Both the position numbers and the translations under genes were made by a program. The notes under the pieces are model-generated. The model saw only the letters and a program-made list of their open reading frames with translations. It was not told where the DNA came from and ran no database searches. Shown here one piece after another: positions 23,429 to 41,762 of a DNA stretch of 64,000 nucleotides. Position 1 is the stretch's first letter, and each line of letters begins with the position of its first letter. The DNA is from Spinellus fusiger (taxonomy: Eukaryota > Mucoromycota > Mucoromycetes > Mucorales > Phycomycetaceae), in the NCBI GenBank assembly GCA_025094145.1, contig JALLLS010000082.1:1-64000 (forward strand), in the 5' to 3' direction.

Positions 23429-26400
23429 ATGGTCCAGTATCTCATCGCAGTGTGGGATTATACAGCAGAAGGAGAGTTCGAGCTCTCATTTAAGCAGGGA
23501 GAAAGAATAAAGCTACTAGAGAAGCATAATGACGACTGGTAATAAGCACCCGCCACTTTTATTGACTCCTGTTCTTGTTGCTCATGTGTGGCTCTTTTTT
23601 CCTTCTTTTCCTTTTCCTTCTTTCTTTCTCTCGTCTGCCTTGTAGGTGGGAAGGTACATGGGCTCTCTTATTCTTATTTGTCCTCATTGGCTGCCAATGT
23701 CTGTTGCTGACCCTATTCTAGGAGAACTGAATGATGAGATTGGTTTCTTCCCTGCCAACAGAACCCGACTCCAAGAACAGGACACACAACGTAAGGAGAA
23801 AGAGTGACTATTGACTGACCTTTAAGGCTAATGTATGTCTCTTTCCTTCTACCGTCCATGTCTCAAGCTATTCCTCCCACTGCCACTGCTACAGAACACA
23901 CCACAGAGGCCACCACAGAACGAATCCCCATCCGAGAGGTAGTGGAGAATAGAAAACACCATTGACTCTAGGTCTTTTTTTATGGGTTTGTTTTGTTGAT
24001 AGGGAATACTCCTCAGCAATACACCATTACCACGTGCTGTACGCTCGGTGTATGAACACTCTGCTACCTACCCACATGAGGATTATAGCAGTGAGAAGCG
24101 TCCTGTCAGTTTCCCGTGTGTTCATGGCACAGAAACACTCTTGAACAGCACAGACCCAATACCTTACAACGCATTGACACCTTTAGCACCTTTGGACTAC
24201 CCTCCGAAACAGTGGACATCTACGTCTGTCCACACCCCACCTGAACCACTCATCACAACAAGTCACTATAGTGTCCAGGAAGAACTGCCACTACCAGTGG
24301 AAGCAACAGACCCCTCTTCAGGACTGCCCAAGGGATGGGAGTATGCTTATGGTAATACCTCAAGGGAAGAGCATCGTCATTGATTGACATGGCAGATGAA
24401 CAGGGGACAATTTATTACTTTAATGAAGCCACTGGAGAATCCTCATGGGAAAGACCTGTTCTGTCTACGGTGAGTGGCCAGAAGGAGGAGGAAAAGGAGG
24501 AGTCCATATCAGCCCGCCTGGAATCTGTGATTCTATCTCCCAATCATGTCACTGCCACGACTACTACCACTACCACTACCACTGCCATTGTGGATGAGTT
24601 AAACCTAAGTCAACAGCTACATACTCTCAAGCCTTCTGAACTCAAGCAACTGGTAACTACTTAATGCTTTGTCTGTTGTTTGACTGATCCATTGTATTGT
24701 GTTGTATTGTGTTGTATTACATTGGATTAAACTACATTGGATTGAATTCAATTATGCTATAGGAATTGAATCAATTGCACCCAGAATGGATACGGTACAA
24801 GGGCTATGTGCAAATGAAGATGCGGGCAGAGAAGGAGGATGGTGGCAAGCTAAGTTCATGGAAGATGTATTATGCTGTTCTCTCCAACGGGTTCCTTCTT
24901 CTCTACAAAGAAGCCTATTCCAAGAACAAGGTAAATTAGAAAACAGAAAAAGGAAAGGAAAAAAAAGGAGAGAGAGAGAGACTCATGTGAGAATAGAAAC
25001 CTGCCAAACCACTGGTGCCTATGGGTGGATTTGATTTGGATTCGTGTTCTATTGATCCTACCAGCAAACATGAGACACGACGCAAGCATGTATTTACTAT
25101 TACTACCCAGAAGAAAGTAAAGATCTACATTCAAACATCACAGGAAAAGGAGTTTTCGACTTGGTTAGATGCTATTATGCGGGAGTTGATTGCTAGGAAA
25201 GAAGGGCAAAACGAGGTAGGGTTTTTAGGATGATAAGCCAAGGGTGTTAGGGTGGTGGTGGGGAGGGATGGGTCCAATAGAAATTGACCCTTTGTATTGT
25301 TTTATGCAGGAGTCGGGTGAGTATTTGACTACAGGGACAGAAGGAGGAAGAGAAGGAGGAGGATGAGAATGAGAATAAGAAAGAATTGAGTGGCTGAATG
25401 GTGTGCTAGATATTATACGCCTGTTGAGACTACTGACATCGGACGCAACCCAACTCAAGGTCAATCGAAAGATGGACACTGAAGAGAAGGAACGTAAATA
25501 TCGTCTTCGCTATGATATAGAGGATTATAAATCACGGCCCAAGATGCTAGGGCACTGGTTCTCAAAGAGTGGAAGAGATGGAGATAAACTAGACGTCCAG
25601 TCTGCCGATGGAGTCGTGTCTCCTGCCAGTAAGAAACTACTGTCTGTATGGATATTAAGGGAGAATGCTAGGCAATGATACCTTTGGAGGATTTCTCCAC
25701 CTGGAAGAAGGTGGACATGTACCTGTGATATTACGCCAATGTGTGCAGCAAGTAGAGAGTAGAGGTAAGCCCAAGACATGGTGAGTCAGTTTTTGATCTG
25801 TCTAGGATTGGAATCTGTTGGGATTTATCGTCTTTCTGGTCCTGCTTCTGCTATTCAGAAGTACCGAGTGCAATTCAACCAGAGTAAGTGTGTGGTGTGT
25901 TGGACTGTAGTTTAGGATCCATAGTGAATCATATTACTCTTTTCTCTCTATAGATGAAGATGTGATATTGGCAGATGAACAAGATATCAATGTAGTCACT
26001 GGCCTACTCAAGTTGTACTTTAGAGAACTAAGAAATCCCCTCCTTACTTATGAATACTACGACTGGTTTATTGATGCTGCTCGTAAGTCTTGTTGACTCT
26101 ACATCTCTTAAATGCTCTTGGCCCTAGGGATATCTGATTATGACGAGCGCATGTTCAGAATCAAGTCTATTATTCATGTTCTGCCACCTTCTAACTATGT
26201 TGTATTGGAGTTTCTTATGCGCCACCTGAACCGTGTTGCTCTCCACAGTGATATTAACAAGATGGAAACCTCTAATTTAGCACTGATCTTCTCTGTGGGG
26301 CTGCTAAGAACGGCTGCTGAGGATCTTAGCAGTATCATGCAGACTGACCTTCAAAGTAAAATTATCGAGGCAGTGATTCAGCAGGTGGACTGGTTCTTTG

Positions 26401-26450
26401 ATGCTGACTTGCCTTCAGAAGACCAAGACTGCCTTGTGAATGTGACTTGA
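23429..26450 (+). CDS. SH3-WW-PH-RhoGAP protein
   Basis: Fourteen exons: 23429-23538, 23646-23653, 23722-23790, 23868-23938, 24003-24351, 24396-24652, 24763-24930, 24997-25215, 25310-25316, 25380-25628, 25660-25764, 25806-25883, 25954-26082 and 26128-26450. They give about 713 aa. The order is SH3 (1-60; [34 protein letters not shown]), a linker, WW (194-228; [24 protein letters not shown]), PH (about 295-415; [36 protein letters not shown]), and RhoGAP (about 515-690; [15 protein letters not shown] with the arginine finger, [33 protein letters not shown]). It should speed GTP hydrolysis on Rho/Cdc42/Rac GTPases at membranes. The architecture matches the animal ARHGAP12/15/27 type. Two exons are only 8 and 7 nt long, and a 31-nt intron (25629-25659) is needed to keep the frame; the alternative is a frameshift there. 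Confidence 0.88.
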
Positions 26451-26644
26451 CGTGAAGAAGACTATTTAATCATAATAATAAAATCCTTGTGTATGGCTGT
26501 ACATCTGTCTATGTGTAAAGAGTGTGTCTATGTCTGTCTATGTGTGTAAAGAAGAGGTTCCTCTTTTGTGACCGTGTCTTTGAAGGGTAAAAGAGGTCTG
26601 TACGGGCCTTCAAATGTTTCCTTTTTCTTTTCTCCTGTTCTATC

Positions 26645-34135
<7,491 letters not shown>

Positions 34136-34260
34136 TGAACTACTTACATGTTGAATTAAAAACTACAATAAGCATAGCCAACAATGCGATTTCTCTATTG
34201 ATTATTATTTTTAATTTTTTAAAAAAAAAAAAGAAGTGGTTCAATGGCAGACCCTGTGGC

Positions 34261-34999
34261 TACACACCCAAAGATTGTTGAGATATATAAAGAAATTAAC
34301 TGACTATAAAATCATAATATTTATATGATTGGCTAATATGTTAGAAAAGGCCTATTCGCTATGTGAATAATATATTCAAAATCCCCTTTGCTTATTTTTA
34401 GCAATAATGATAGACCCTGCAATTTAAAAGTATAAAGTTGGATATAAAAGGAAGAAACATCACAATTACAACCCAGTCACTACTCTTCTTTTAACATAAT
34501 GTGCTATCATCAGTGAAGTAAAACAATAAAAGGAGATTATAGACACTACCAAAGGCTGTTGTTGGGGCAAAGAGGTAAGCAGTGTCTTTATCTGGGCTTG
34601 AGCTCAATTTATTCCACAAGACACTCATTATATTATCAATAAATAAAGACTCTCAAGTCAGTCTTAGATGATCTTATTTCTTCTATACTGTCAATGGTGT
34701 CTAGGGTATACTCCTGAACATAGCTATCTATCTCTCAAAGATAAACTATTAGGATTTTAGGGTGTATATTCTACTGCTATGAGAGAATGCACTCAGACAG
34801 TAGCCATAATATTATTCATAAACAGTATATTTTACTGATAATACAATTTGATAGTGAATTATTCTACAAAAGGAAATAATAGATTGGATATCCATTAACC
34901 TTTGATTCTAAACATTGTTCTATAAAAGGGAATAATATGGTATAAACGTAAAGAAAAGGGTGTTACCACTTGAAAGCCAGACAAATCTTTGGGTGTGTA
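34261..34999. mobile_element. TIR element, copy B
   Basis: The left end is TACACACCCAAAGATT (34261-34276) and the right end AATCTTTGGGTGTGTA (34984-34999), a perfect 16-bp inverted repeat including TA at both edges. The interior aligns with 3196-4324 in two main blocks, but copy B lacks about 470 bp of copy A and carries about 50 bp (near 34775-34830) not in copy A. No transposase-like frame. Non-autonomous and TA-targeting by inference. It sits 125 bp past the stop of the WDR81-type gene and is the main content of the 34136-35217 spacer. Confidence 0.78.
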
Positions 35000-35217
35000 T
35001 CTCAGTCATTGATTGTCATAGCAATAAGCTTGAATATTAACAGTCAATGAAATGATAAACAAGATAAAGTCTTACGAAATAATAATGATAATAAAACAGT
35101 GCAAGATACAATCAAAACCACACATAAATTACATTGCGAATTTTTAAAAGAAGAATAGAATTATTTAGCTCGATAAAGAACATGGATATTTATAAGAAAA
35201 CAGAGAGCAACAGTGTA

Positions 35218-36519
35218 TTATTTAGTTTCCCATAAAACCTTGATGCGCCTTAGATGGCGAAGACGGTCTTCGGGGGGTGGATCCCTCAACCAGGCTGCCA
35301 CCTGTGCTCCCACTTCTTCTTCTCCTTCCTTCCCAAGGCACTGTATTTTTAATACTTTTAGATCTTGTAGATCTCTTGCCCAGTAGATGGCTGTGTTTGC
35401 AGTGAACCCACACAGATGGTCTGCCTTTATCCATTCATGGTGGCCAATGTCCCAACTACACAACTTGCGAAGTCCACGGGACAGGATTCTTATGGCTTGT
35501 GGTCCTTCAACAGAGGAAAAAGTCCCTGCTGTAGAAAGTACCAGCAAATTGGGAAGAGTAGAAGACAAGAGATAGGCAAGGGCGGTGGAAGGAAGGAATG
35601 GCCGGACAAAAGAGAGATTAAGAGACGTGAGTTGTATGGAGAGAGGAGTAGAGAGTAAATAGCATTGTGACAAGTTTAGCTTTCTACCAACAAGCACACG
35701 CAGGACAGTGTGGATGAAATAGAGAGTATCTTCTTCTGGATCTTCTGGATCATAAATAAGACCCTCCAGACCCTCCTGTTTCTCTTCATTCCTAAAGGTT
35801 TCTTCCCAATCCTCTGCTAAATACTCTTGTATCTTTTTTTCCCCTTGAGACTCAATCTGCCAAGCCTGCCAGAACATTCGAATCAATATGTTCATTGAAA
35901 TAGAGGCTCCTTCCAGACACAGTTCCTTATAAGCGTAACCATCAAACAGATAGAAGAGAGAATCGGGTAAGCCATTTCCACCCTTTTGATGAAGGATGCT
36001 AAACGCCTTGAGAATATGCTCTTTTGCATTGGTAGAAAGAGACGAGAATTGAGCTGTGCATAGAGTAGCATTGGAGATGAACTGTGTCTCGAGAGATTCA
36101 GCTATACTATAAGCACACTGATAACTAAGACTGAATACATCTTGTTGGCTTGGTAATGTACTAGGATGACGCCTGACAATGCCCTGCTTTGCTTTTGGAA
36201 GCCAAGAGGGAGGAGGAGGAGGGCCAGCAGGAGCTCTATGGGAACTGGCTACAGCTGGTTTCCTTGGTGTTGACTCCCATAGAAACAGTGGGCTCATTGG
36301 TGACTCTAAAAATGTGGGCTCTTGTAAGGTTTGCTGTTGTTCTTGTCTGTGCTGGCGGTTTCTTTCTGCTCGTTCATGTTCTAACCGTAGTCTAGTGAGT
36401 TTCTCTTTCACAGACTCAGTTGAAAAACTGGATTCTTTGGTTTCTTTTTTATTAAGTTCGACGTGTCTAGACACATTGTAGTTTTTCAGTTTTATTTTTA
36501 ACTTTTGTCTGTGGGTCAT
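35218..36519 (-). CDS. Hypothetical 433-aa protein with LRR-like C-terminal half
   Basis: A single-exon minus-strand gene; I do not recognise the family. Residues 1-75 are basic and helical (KLTRLRLEHERAERNRQHRQ, a short coiled coil). Residues about 95-125 are proline-rich (PPPPPSWLPK). The C-terminal half is leucine-rich in a loosely repeated pattern (LNLSQCYLLSTPLSIQLTSL, LPNLLVLSTAG, LRKLCSWDIG, LQDLKVLKIQCLG, LRHLRRIKVLW), typical of irregular fungal LRR/F-box-like proteins. No F-box, signal peptide or membrane span was seen. A 32-codon upstream ORF (36620-36522) ends 2 nt before the main ATG, which could reduce translation. Confidence 0.75.
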   Translation of the reverse strand: MTHRQKLKIKLKNYNVSRHVELNKKETKESSFSTESVKEKLTRLRLEHERAERNRQHRQEQQQTLQEPTFLESPMSPLFLWESTPRKPAVASSHRAPAGPPPPPSWLPKAKQGIVRRHPSTLPSQQDVFSLSYQCAYSIAESLETQFISNATLCTAQFSSLSTNAKEHILKAFSILHQKGGNGLPDSLFYLFDGYAYKELCLEGASISMNILIRMFWQAWQIESQGEKKIQEYLAEDWEETFRNEEKQEGLEGLIYDPEDPEEDTLYFIHTVLRVLVGRKLNLSQCYLLSTPLSIQLTSLNLSFVRPFLPSTALAYLLSSTLPNLLVLSTAGTFSSVEGPQAIRILSRGLRKLCSWDIGHHEWIKADHLCGFTANTAIYWARDLQDLKVLKIQCLGKEGEEEVGAQVAAWLRDPPPEDRLRHLRRIKVLWETK

Positions 36520-37688
36520 GGCTATAGCAAGTGCAAAGGATAGCGAATGCTGTCCTTATGCTGTCCAAACCTTTCGGGGATTGAATATTTTAAAGAAGAT
36601 ATTCCCTGTGGCTTGATCATTACTGTGGTGAGTTTCTTTGGAGGATACCTTGTAGAGTGTTTTAACCTAAAATCAGACAATGCAACTTGTAGACTGTAGA
36701 CACCAAAAAAAAAGATGATAGACAAAATACAGAAATGTTCAGATACTCACCATGTACCTTGGATGAGTGTATATATCATTAGAAAAATAGTATTATTTTT
36801 CTCAGTTGGTGGACAACTGTTAGTGGATAAGGAACTCTTTCTTTTATAGCGAGTGGAGAGAATCTTTGCATCTGAACAGAAGTAGTGTAGGCTTGTTAGT
36901 TTTTATATTATTATTATTTTATATTATTATTTATTTATGGGTGGCAATGTGAGATGTTACATCTTTTTATAAAAGACATTAGAATGGAATGAATAATGAC
37001 TCTATAGCTAAGAATACTTTGTAGACTCTCTACTAGCAGCTCAATGACACAGTGTACTATACAAAAAAAATTACTGGTAAAACAATTGTTTATTACCTTT
37101 ATTAAAGTATCTATAAAAAAAAGAATCTGTATTGTCTCATTGTGATTGTCTCATTTTAGATTAAAATACTGATATAAACAATCACCAAATAAAGCCTACA
37201 ATCGGAGGCTAAAGAAGAGCCATTGGAAGTCATGTAGAGAAAACAATACTCTTACCATTTATTATTGTTATTAACAATAGTAACAATAATAATTCATCGT
37301 GATCTATTAGAATTGTTCACATATTAAATAAAGAGCAATTACCATAAGTAAGAAATATATAAATGGCTTCTTTTTTTTTATCACACAATTAAGCTTTGGG
37401 CTTTAAATACTTTATTATCTCTTTGGTTAATTGTCCATACATCCACATGACATAATCTTATTGAATACTAATATATGCAAATAATTCAATAATTCAATAA
37501 CAAAAAGTGTACAGACAGAGTTCATTATACATTCTCAGCAGTATAAGCAAACACTACAAGATAATAAAAACAACAACAACAACAACAGTAATAATAATAA
37601 ATAACAAAATAACAAAATAACAAAATAACAAAATAACAAAATAACAAAATAACAGAATAACAGAATAACAAAAGACCATTGTTTCCAA
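36520..37688. other. Spacer between two minus-strand genes
   Basis: No coding support apart from the short uORF of the downstream gene (36620-36522). An AACAAAAT-type simple repeat fills about 37568-37675, adjoining the stop of the next gene. Confidence 0.6.
37568..37675. repeat. (AACAAAAT)n simple repeat
   Basis: CAACAA units pass into AATAA, then about nine AACAAAAT / AACAGAAT units, ending just 3' of the stop of the coiled-coil gene, possibly within its 3' UTR. Confidence 0.9.
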
Positions 37689-40328
37689 CTAGTAATAGTC
37701 ATGAGCATCCATGTCTTGTGTTAAATAGGGTGATCTCTGATAATGTGAGGACCGTGGCCTTGGTGCATATTCTCTACGAGGTGGATACGGCTGTCTATAA
37801 GACCAGTACTCTTGTCCATCTCTTATCAATGACCCAGCAGGGTACTCTTGTCCCTGAGATGGATTGGACCAAGAGGAAGGCCAATGCTCTTCTTCCAACT
37901 CGTCAGGATAAATAATAGCAGATCCCTGTACAAAAGTAACTGGTGTGGGTGGAGTGTACCTAGGTTGAAGAGAGTCATAATGCACCACCTCTTCATAGTC
38001 TTGGTACTCAGACGGAGGATAATGGCTGAGTGGATCCATACCTCCTCCCATGCCTCCTCTTTTCCCAGAAGCAGAAGCAGAGGTAGAAGGAGGAGGAAGA
38101 GGAAGCATATCGTTCGTTCTATTTTGTCCTCTGTCACTAAAAGAGGGTTTCTTTGAGCGTAATCGCAGGGATCCACCTTTATGAGCAGGATGGTGAGATC
38201 GAGACTGTTTTGGTTCCGTTGGGCCTGAACAGACTTCTTCTATGGGTCCTTCTATACCGGATCTCTTTTGATCCCATATGCATTCCATGGAGCGAGATCG
38301 AGGAGGATTAGAGTGTGAAGGAGGGAATGCCACAGAACTGTGACGTGGACGGCCTGCTCCTTTCTTTTGACGTAGAGAATCGCTTGGATATCGGTAAGAA
38401 GTGGAAACAGAGGGTGGTGTCTCTAGGAAAGGACCCTTGTTCACTGGATGTCCTCCTCCATTGCGTCCACTGCCTATTCTTGTGGCATTAGGATGGATTT
38501 TAGAAGAAAGAGAAGAGACAGGGACAGAAGAAAGTGGTGCATTTGAAGAGAGTGGTGCAGGTGGAAGGTACTCAAATTCATCATAGTCATTGTATGACGA
38601 ATAGTTGAAATATCCCTCTTCTCCTGGCATAAGGAAAGTATGAGAGTGTCTTTTTGAGGAAACACGTCGTGTAGATCTATTCATTGGTTTTTCAGCTTCT
38701 GTCTTGTGTCTTGAACCATGATTAACAGATACCATAGAAGGGTTTGTAGATCTTCTGGGTCGATAGCCTGGAGTGAGTGGTAATCCATCAGGACTACCAT
38801 TGAAGGCTCTTTGTCGATGTCCTCTGGGTGTTGGTACTTCTTTCTCTTCCTCCAATGTATCAGAAACCAATACATTCGGACTGCTCATCAAATGGCTCTG
38901 TGATAAGGCCATCATCAGTTGGTCCTGTGTACGGGTGATCTGATCTAACATGGCTTGTTCACGCATTCTGTGGGCCATTTCACGTTCTTTCCATTCTTTT
39001 CTCTCTTCTTCTCTCTCGAGTTGCATTTCATCCACCTGTCTTTGTAGTGCCTCAATGTCCTCACTCTGTTTTGCATGGGAGGATTCGTAGTTTGGGTCTG
39101 GAAAAGATGAGTGAGAGGGAGAAGGATCTCTTGATAGATTGAGCTTATTCATATGAGCACGTTTCTTTGTTTCTAGCAATTCTTGGGATTTACTAGTGTA
39201 CATTTGGCGTGCACTGTAGGTGTGTATGGATGGAATAGAGCAAGAAGAGTGTGTGCTTGGATGGAATAATGTTGTGTCTGTGGTGGGTGGATGTTTGTCA
39301 GATCCATAGCCAATGGGAGGGGTTGTGTCCAAAACAGAGGATCTAGAGTGGCAAACAAAGAGAATCATAGGTAGGCTGATTGTGCTATGCTATGTTATAT
39401 TATATTGCACTGTATTATACTATAGTATATTATATTATACTATATTATACTATATTATACTACACTACACTACATATTATACTACATACTACATACTACA
39501 TACTACATATTATACTACACTACACTACACTACACTACACTATGGTGGGTTGCTCTTACCGCTGCTGGTGTCCCTCTGATATCTCTGTGGGTATAGAATC
39601 ACACGGATCCAATTCAAGTGCAGAAAGGGGTGATTCCAATGCTGATTCATAGCATGGATTGGAGTCTTCGCTCTCTATTACAGAGACTCTATTATGTCCC
39701 AGTCGAAGGATGCGTTGGTTGTTAGGAATAGAAGCTAATGAATTCAATGGACATAGTGCATAGATTCTTATTAGTGCCTGATCTTTCCTAACAACCTACC
39801 TCTTGGTGATGGTGTTCCTGGAAGATGCATTGAGTCTTTTTCATTCTTCATCACTCTCTTTCTACTGACAATGACAGGGCCACTGTGCAGTGATACAAAA
39901 GAAGTGGAGGAATCATAGAGGATGCCTGTGGAGTATCTCTTTGTTCTCTCCATCGCCAATGTTGTCTCATTTATCCTAGTGTCTTTATCCACACTCTTTC
40001 TTGTTGTATATCTAGTGGATTCTATTTCTGTCTTGTCTGTATCATAACTGCGCAGTATATTTCTTGTGGGTGCAAGGGCATACACTGGCTTTGGCATAAC
40101 AAGAGGAGGTCCCGGGTTTACTTTTTTATACCGAGATGCTTCTTGAGCTATTCTCTTTTCTCTCTCTCTTGGGGTTTCTGTTGATTTTGAGGCTACGAGT
40201 CCTTGTGGAGGGACAGTAACAAATCCTCCCTTTGTATCTCGGTCTACGGTTGCTGAACTGTGAGTGACTCTGTGGGCCATGATAGGGTTCTTTTCGTTGG
40301 GTTTTTTCTTTCCAAACAGTTTCTTCAT
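37689..40328 (-). CDS. Hypothetical 785-aa low-complexity protein with coiled coil
   Basis: Three exons on the minus strand: 40328-39800, 39734-39560 and 39342-37689, phases 1 and 2, joining perfectly in frame. I do not recognise the family. The N-terminus is lysine-rich (MKKLFGKKKPNEKNP). A strong coiled coil lies near residues 330-385 (EDIEALQRQVDEMQLEREEE, REMAHRMREQAMLDQ). The rest is Ser/Pro/Arg-rich and probably disordered, with many RxxS-type sites (RSTNPSM, RRVSSKRHSHT) that could be kinase targets. The C-terminus is Tyr/Pro/Arg-rich (YPPRREYAPRPRSSHY). There is no signal peptide or membrane span. It could be a scaffold or cytoskeletal protein; that is a guess. The second intron (39559-39343) is filled with TACTA/TATTA-type repeats. 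Confidence 0.8.
39395..39543. repeat. (TATTA/TACTA)n repeats in an intron
   Basis: Pentamer-like units TATTA, TACTA and ACTAC fill most of the second intron of the coiled-coil gene. Confidence 0.9.
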
Positions 40329-40458
40329 TTTATCCAGTCAACAACAACAACAATAACAAAGAGAAAGAGTGAAAGAGGCAATAAAAAAACAAGCAAGTAA
40401 AATAAGCAATGAAAACAAGCATTTCAGTGACGATCCAGCGACTACAGGACAAAATAGG

Positions 40459-40671
40459 CTATTCACACACAACTGAGAAATGGGTCCGCTTGCATTTCTT
40501 CTGTACCACCTCCACATCTTCAGACTGATTTGCCTGAGTTATAGACACTATTTCCACATACTTTTGTCGCACTTTTTTCATAATAAACTGTCTTGTAAGG
40601 ATTCTTGTTGAGAACCTATAGACTTGTCTTTTATACAAGATGTTCTGTACAGCCATTGATGTACTAGTCAT
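40459..40671 (-). CDS. Possible small ORF (70 aa), unrecognised
   Basis: The minus-strand frame has a protein-like composition (RFSTRILTRQFIMKKVRQKY, then ANQSEDVEVVQKKCKRTHF) and lies just upstream of the coiled-coil gene, on the same strand. It may be a small gene, a 5' exon or chance. No domain, signal peptide or promoter evidence. Low confidence. Confidence 0.2.
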   Translation of the reverse strand: MTSTSMAVQNILYKRQVYRFSTRILTRQFIMKKVRQKYVEIVSITQANQSEDVEVVQKKCKRTHFSVVCE

Positions 40672-41179
40672 AGTGCATGGGTCTTAACATATTAATCTAT
40701 AAAACAGACCCACTTTTTATTTATAAAAAAATTATATCGCTTACTCTTACTTTATTTAAATTCAAGTTAAATAACAAATACTCATTGTCTTTTTGACTTA
40801 ATTGTTATGCGCCAAATTTCTTACTAATAGTGCGCCAATAATTTATGAATAAAATGTACACTATCTTCCTGATTCCTTTGCTTGTTATTTTATTTATCTA
40901 TTATGACTTACTTTTATGATCGCTGTGGTTATTATAGATTGGCTTAGGAGATGTATTCAGCCCACTCTTTTCTCAGTTGTATATGCTCAGAGTGTGGTTT
41001 TAACTTTAAAGTGACAAATCCACTGCTGTCTTTATTATCCTGATCTTACTATCTTATTATTTTATCTTAGTATTTTATTATTTTTACTACTCAAAACTCC
41101 ATCTCCAAACTCATTTTTGACCTGATACTATTCAAAGACTACTTTCTATAGGCTATTGTCTTTGCACTGTAAACTTTTG

Positions 41180-41620
41180 CTTGTCTTTCTATTTACTTAT
41201 TTATTTACTTGTCTATTTACTTATTTATTTACTTATTTACTTATTTACTTATTTACTTATTTACTTATTTACTTATTTACTTATTTACTTATTTATTTAA
41301 TTACCTATTTATTATACTTATTTACTTATTTACTTATTTAATTAATTACTTATTTAATTAATTACCTATTTATTTACTTATTATACTTATTATACTTATT
41401 CACTTATTTACTTATTTATTTAATTACCTATTTATTATACTTATTTACTTATTTATTTATTTAATTATTTACTTATTTATTTAATTACCTATTTATTATA
41501 CTTATTTACTTATTTACTTATTTAATTAATTACTTATTTAATTAATTACCTATTTATTTACTTATTATACTTATTATACTTATTTACTTATTTAACTACT
41601 TATTTACTTATATCTAACCT
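41180..41620. repeat. (TTTACTTA)n satellite with an internal duplication
   Basis: About 440 bp of TTTACTTA and TTTATTTA octamer/tetramer units. A larger unit containing ACCTATTTATTATACTTATT and a double TTAATTAATTAC motif occurs at about 41300-41400 and again at about 41488-41585, a higher-order repeat of about 188 bp. It lies in the divergent promoter region of the amidohydrolase gene. Confidence 0.9.
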
Positions 41621-41762
41621 ATACACTGTTCTGTTCTCTCTGAACACATGAGATACCTTCAATGTAACAGTCCCACGAAACTCCTTTACAAATTTATTTG
41701 CCCTTTTTTTTCACTTTCTTTTGCACAGTTATTTATTTATTGCTGTTACCAGCTATTGTATT

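Noticed and set aside
41156..41341. ORF rich in FTYLLIYL
   Set aside because: Translation of the TTTACTTA satellite.
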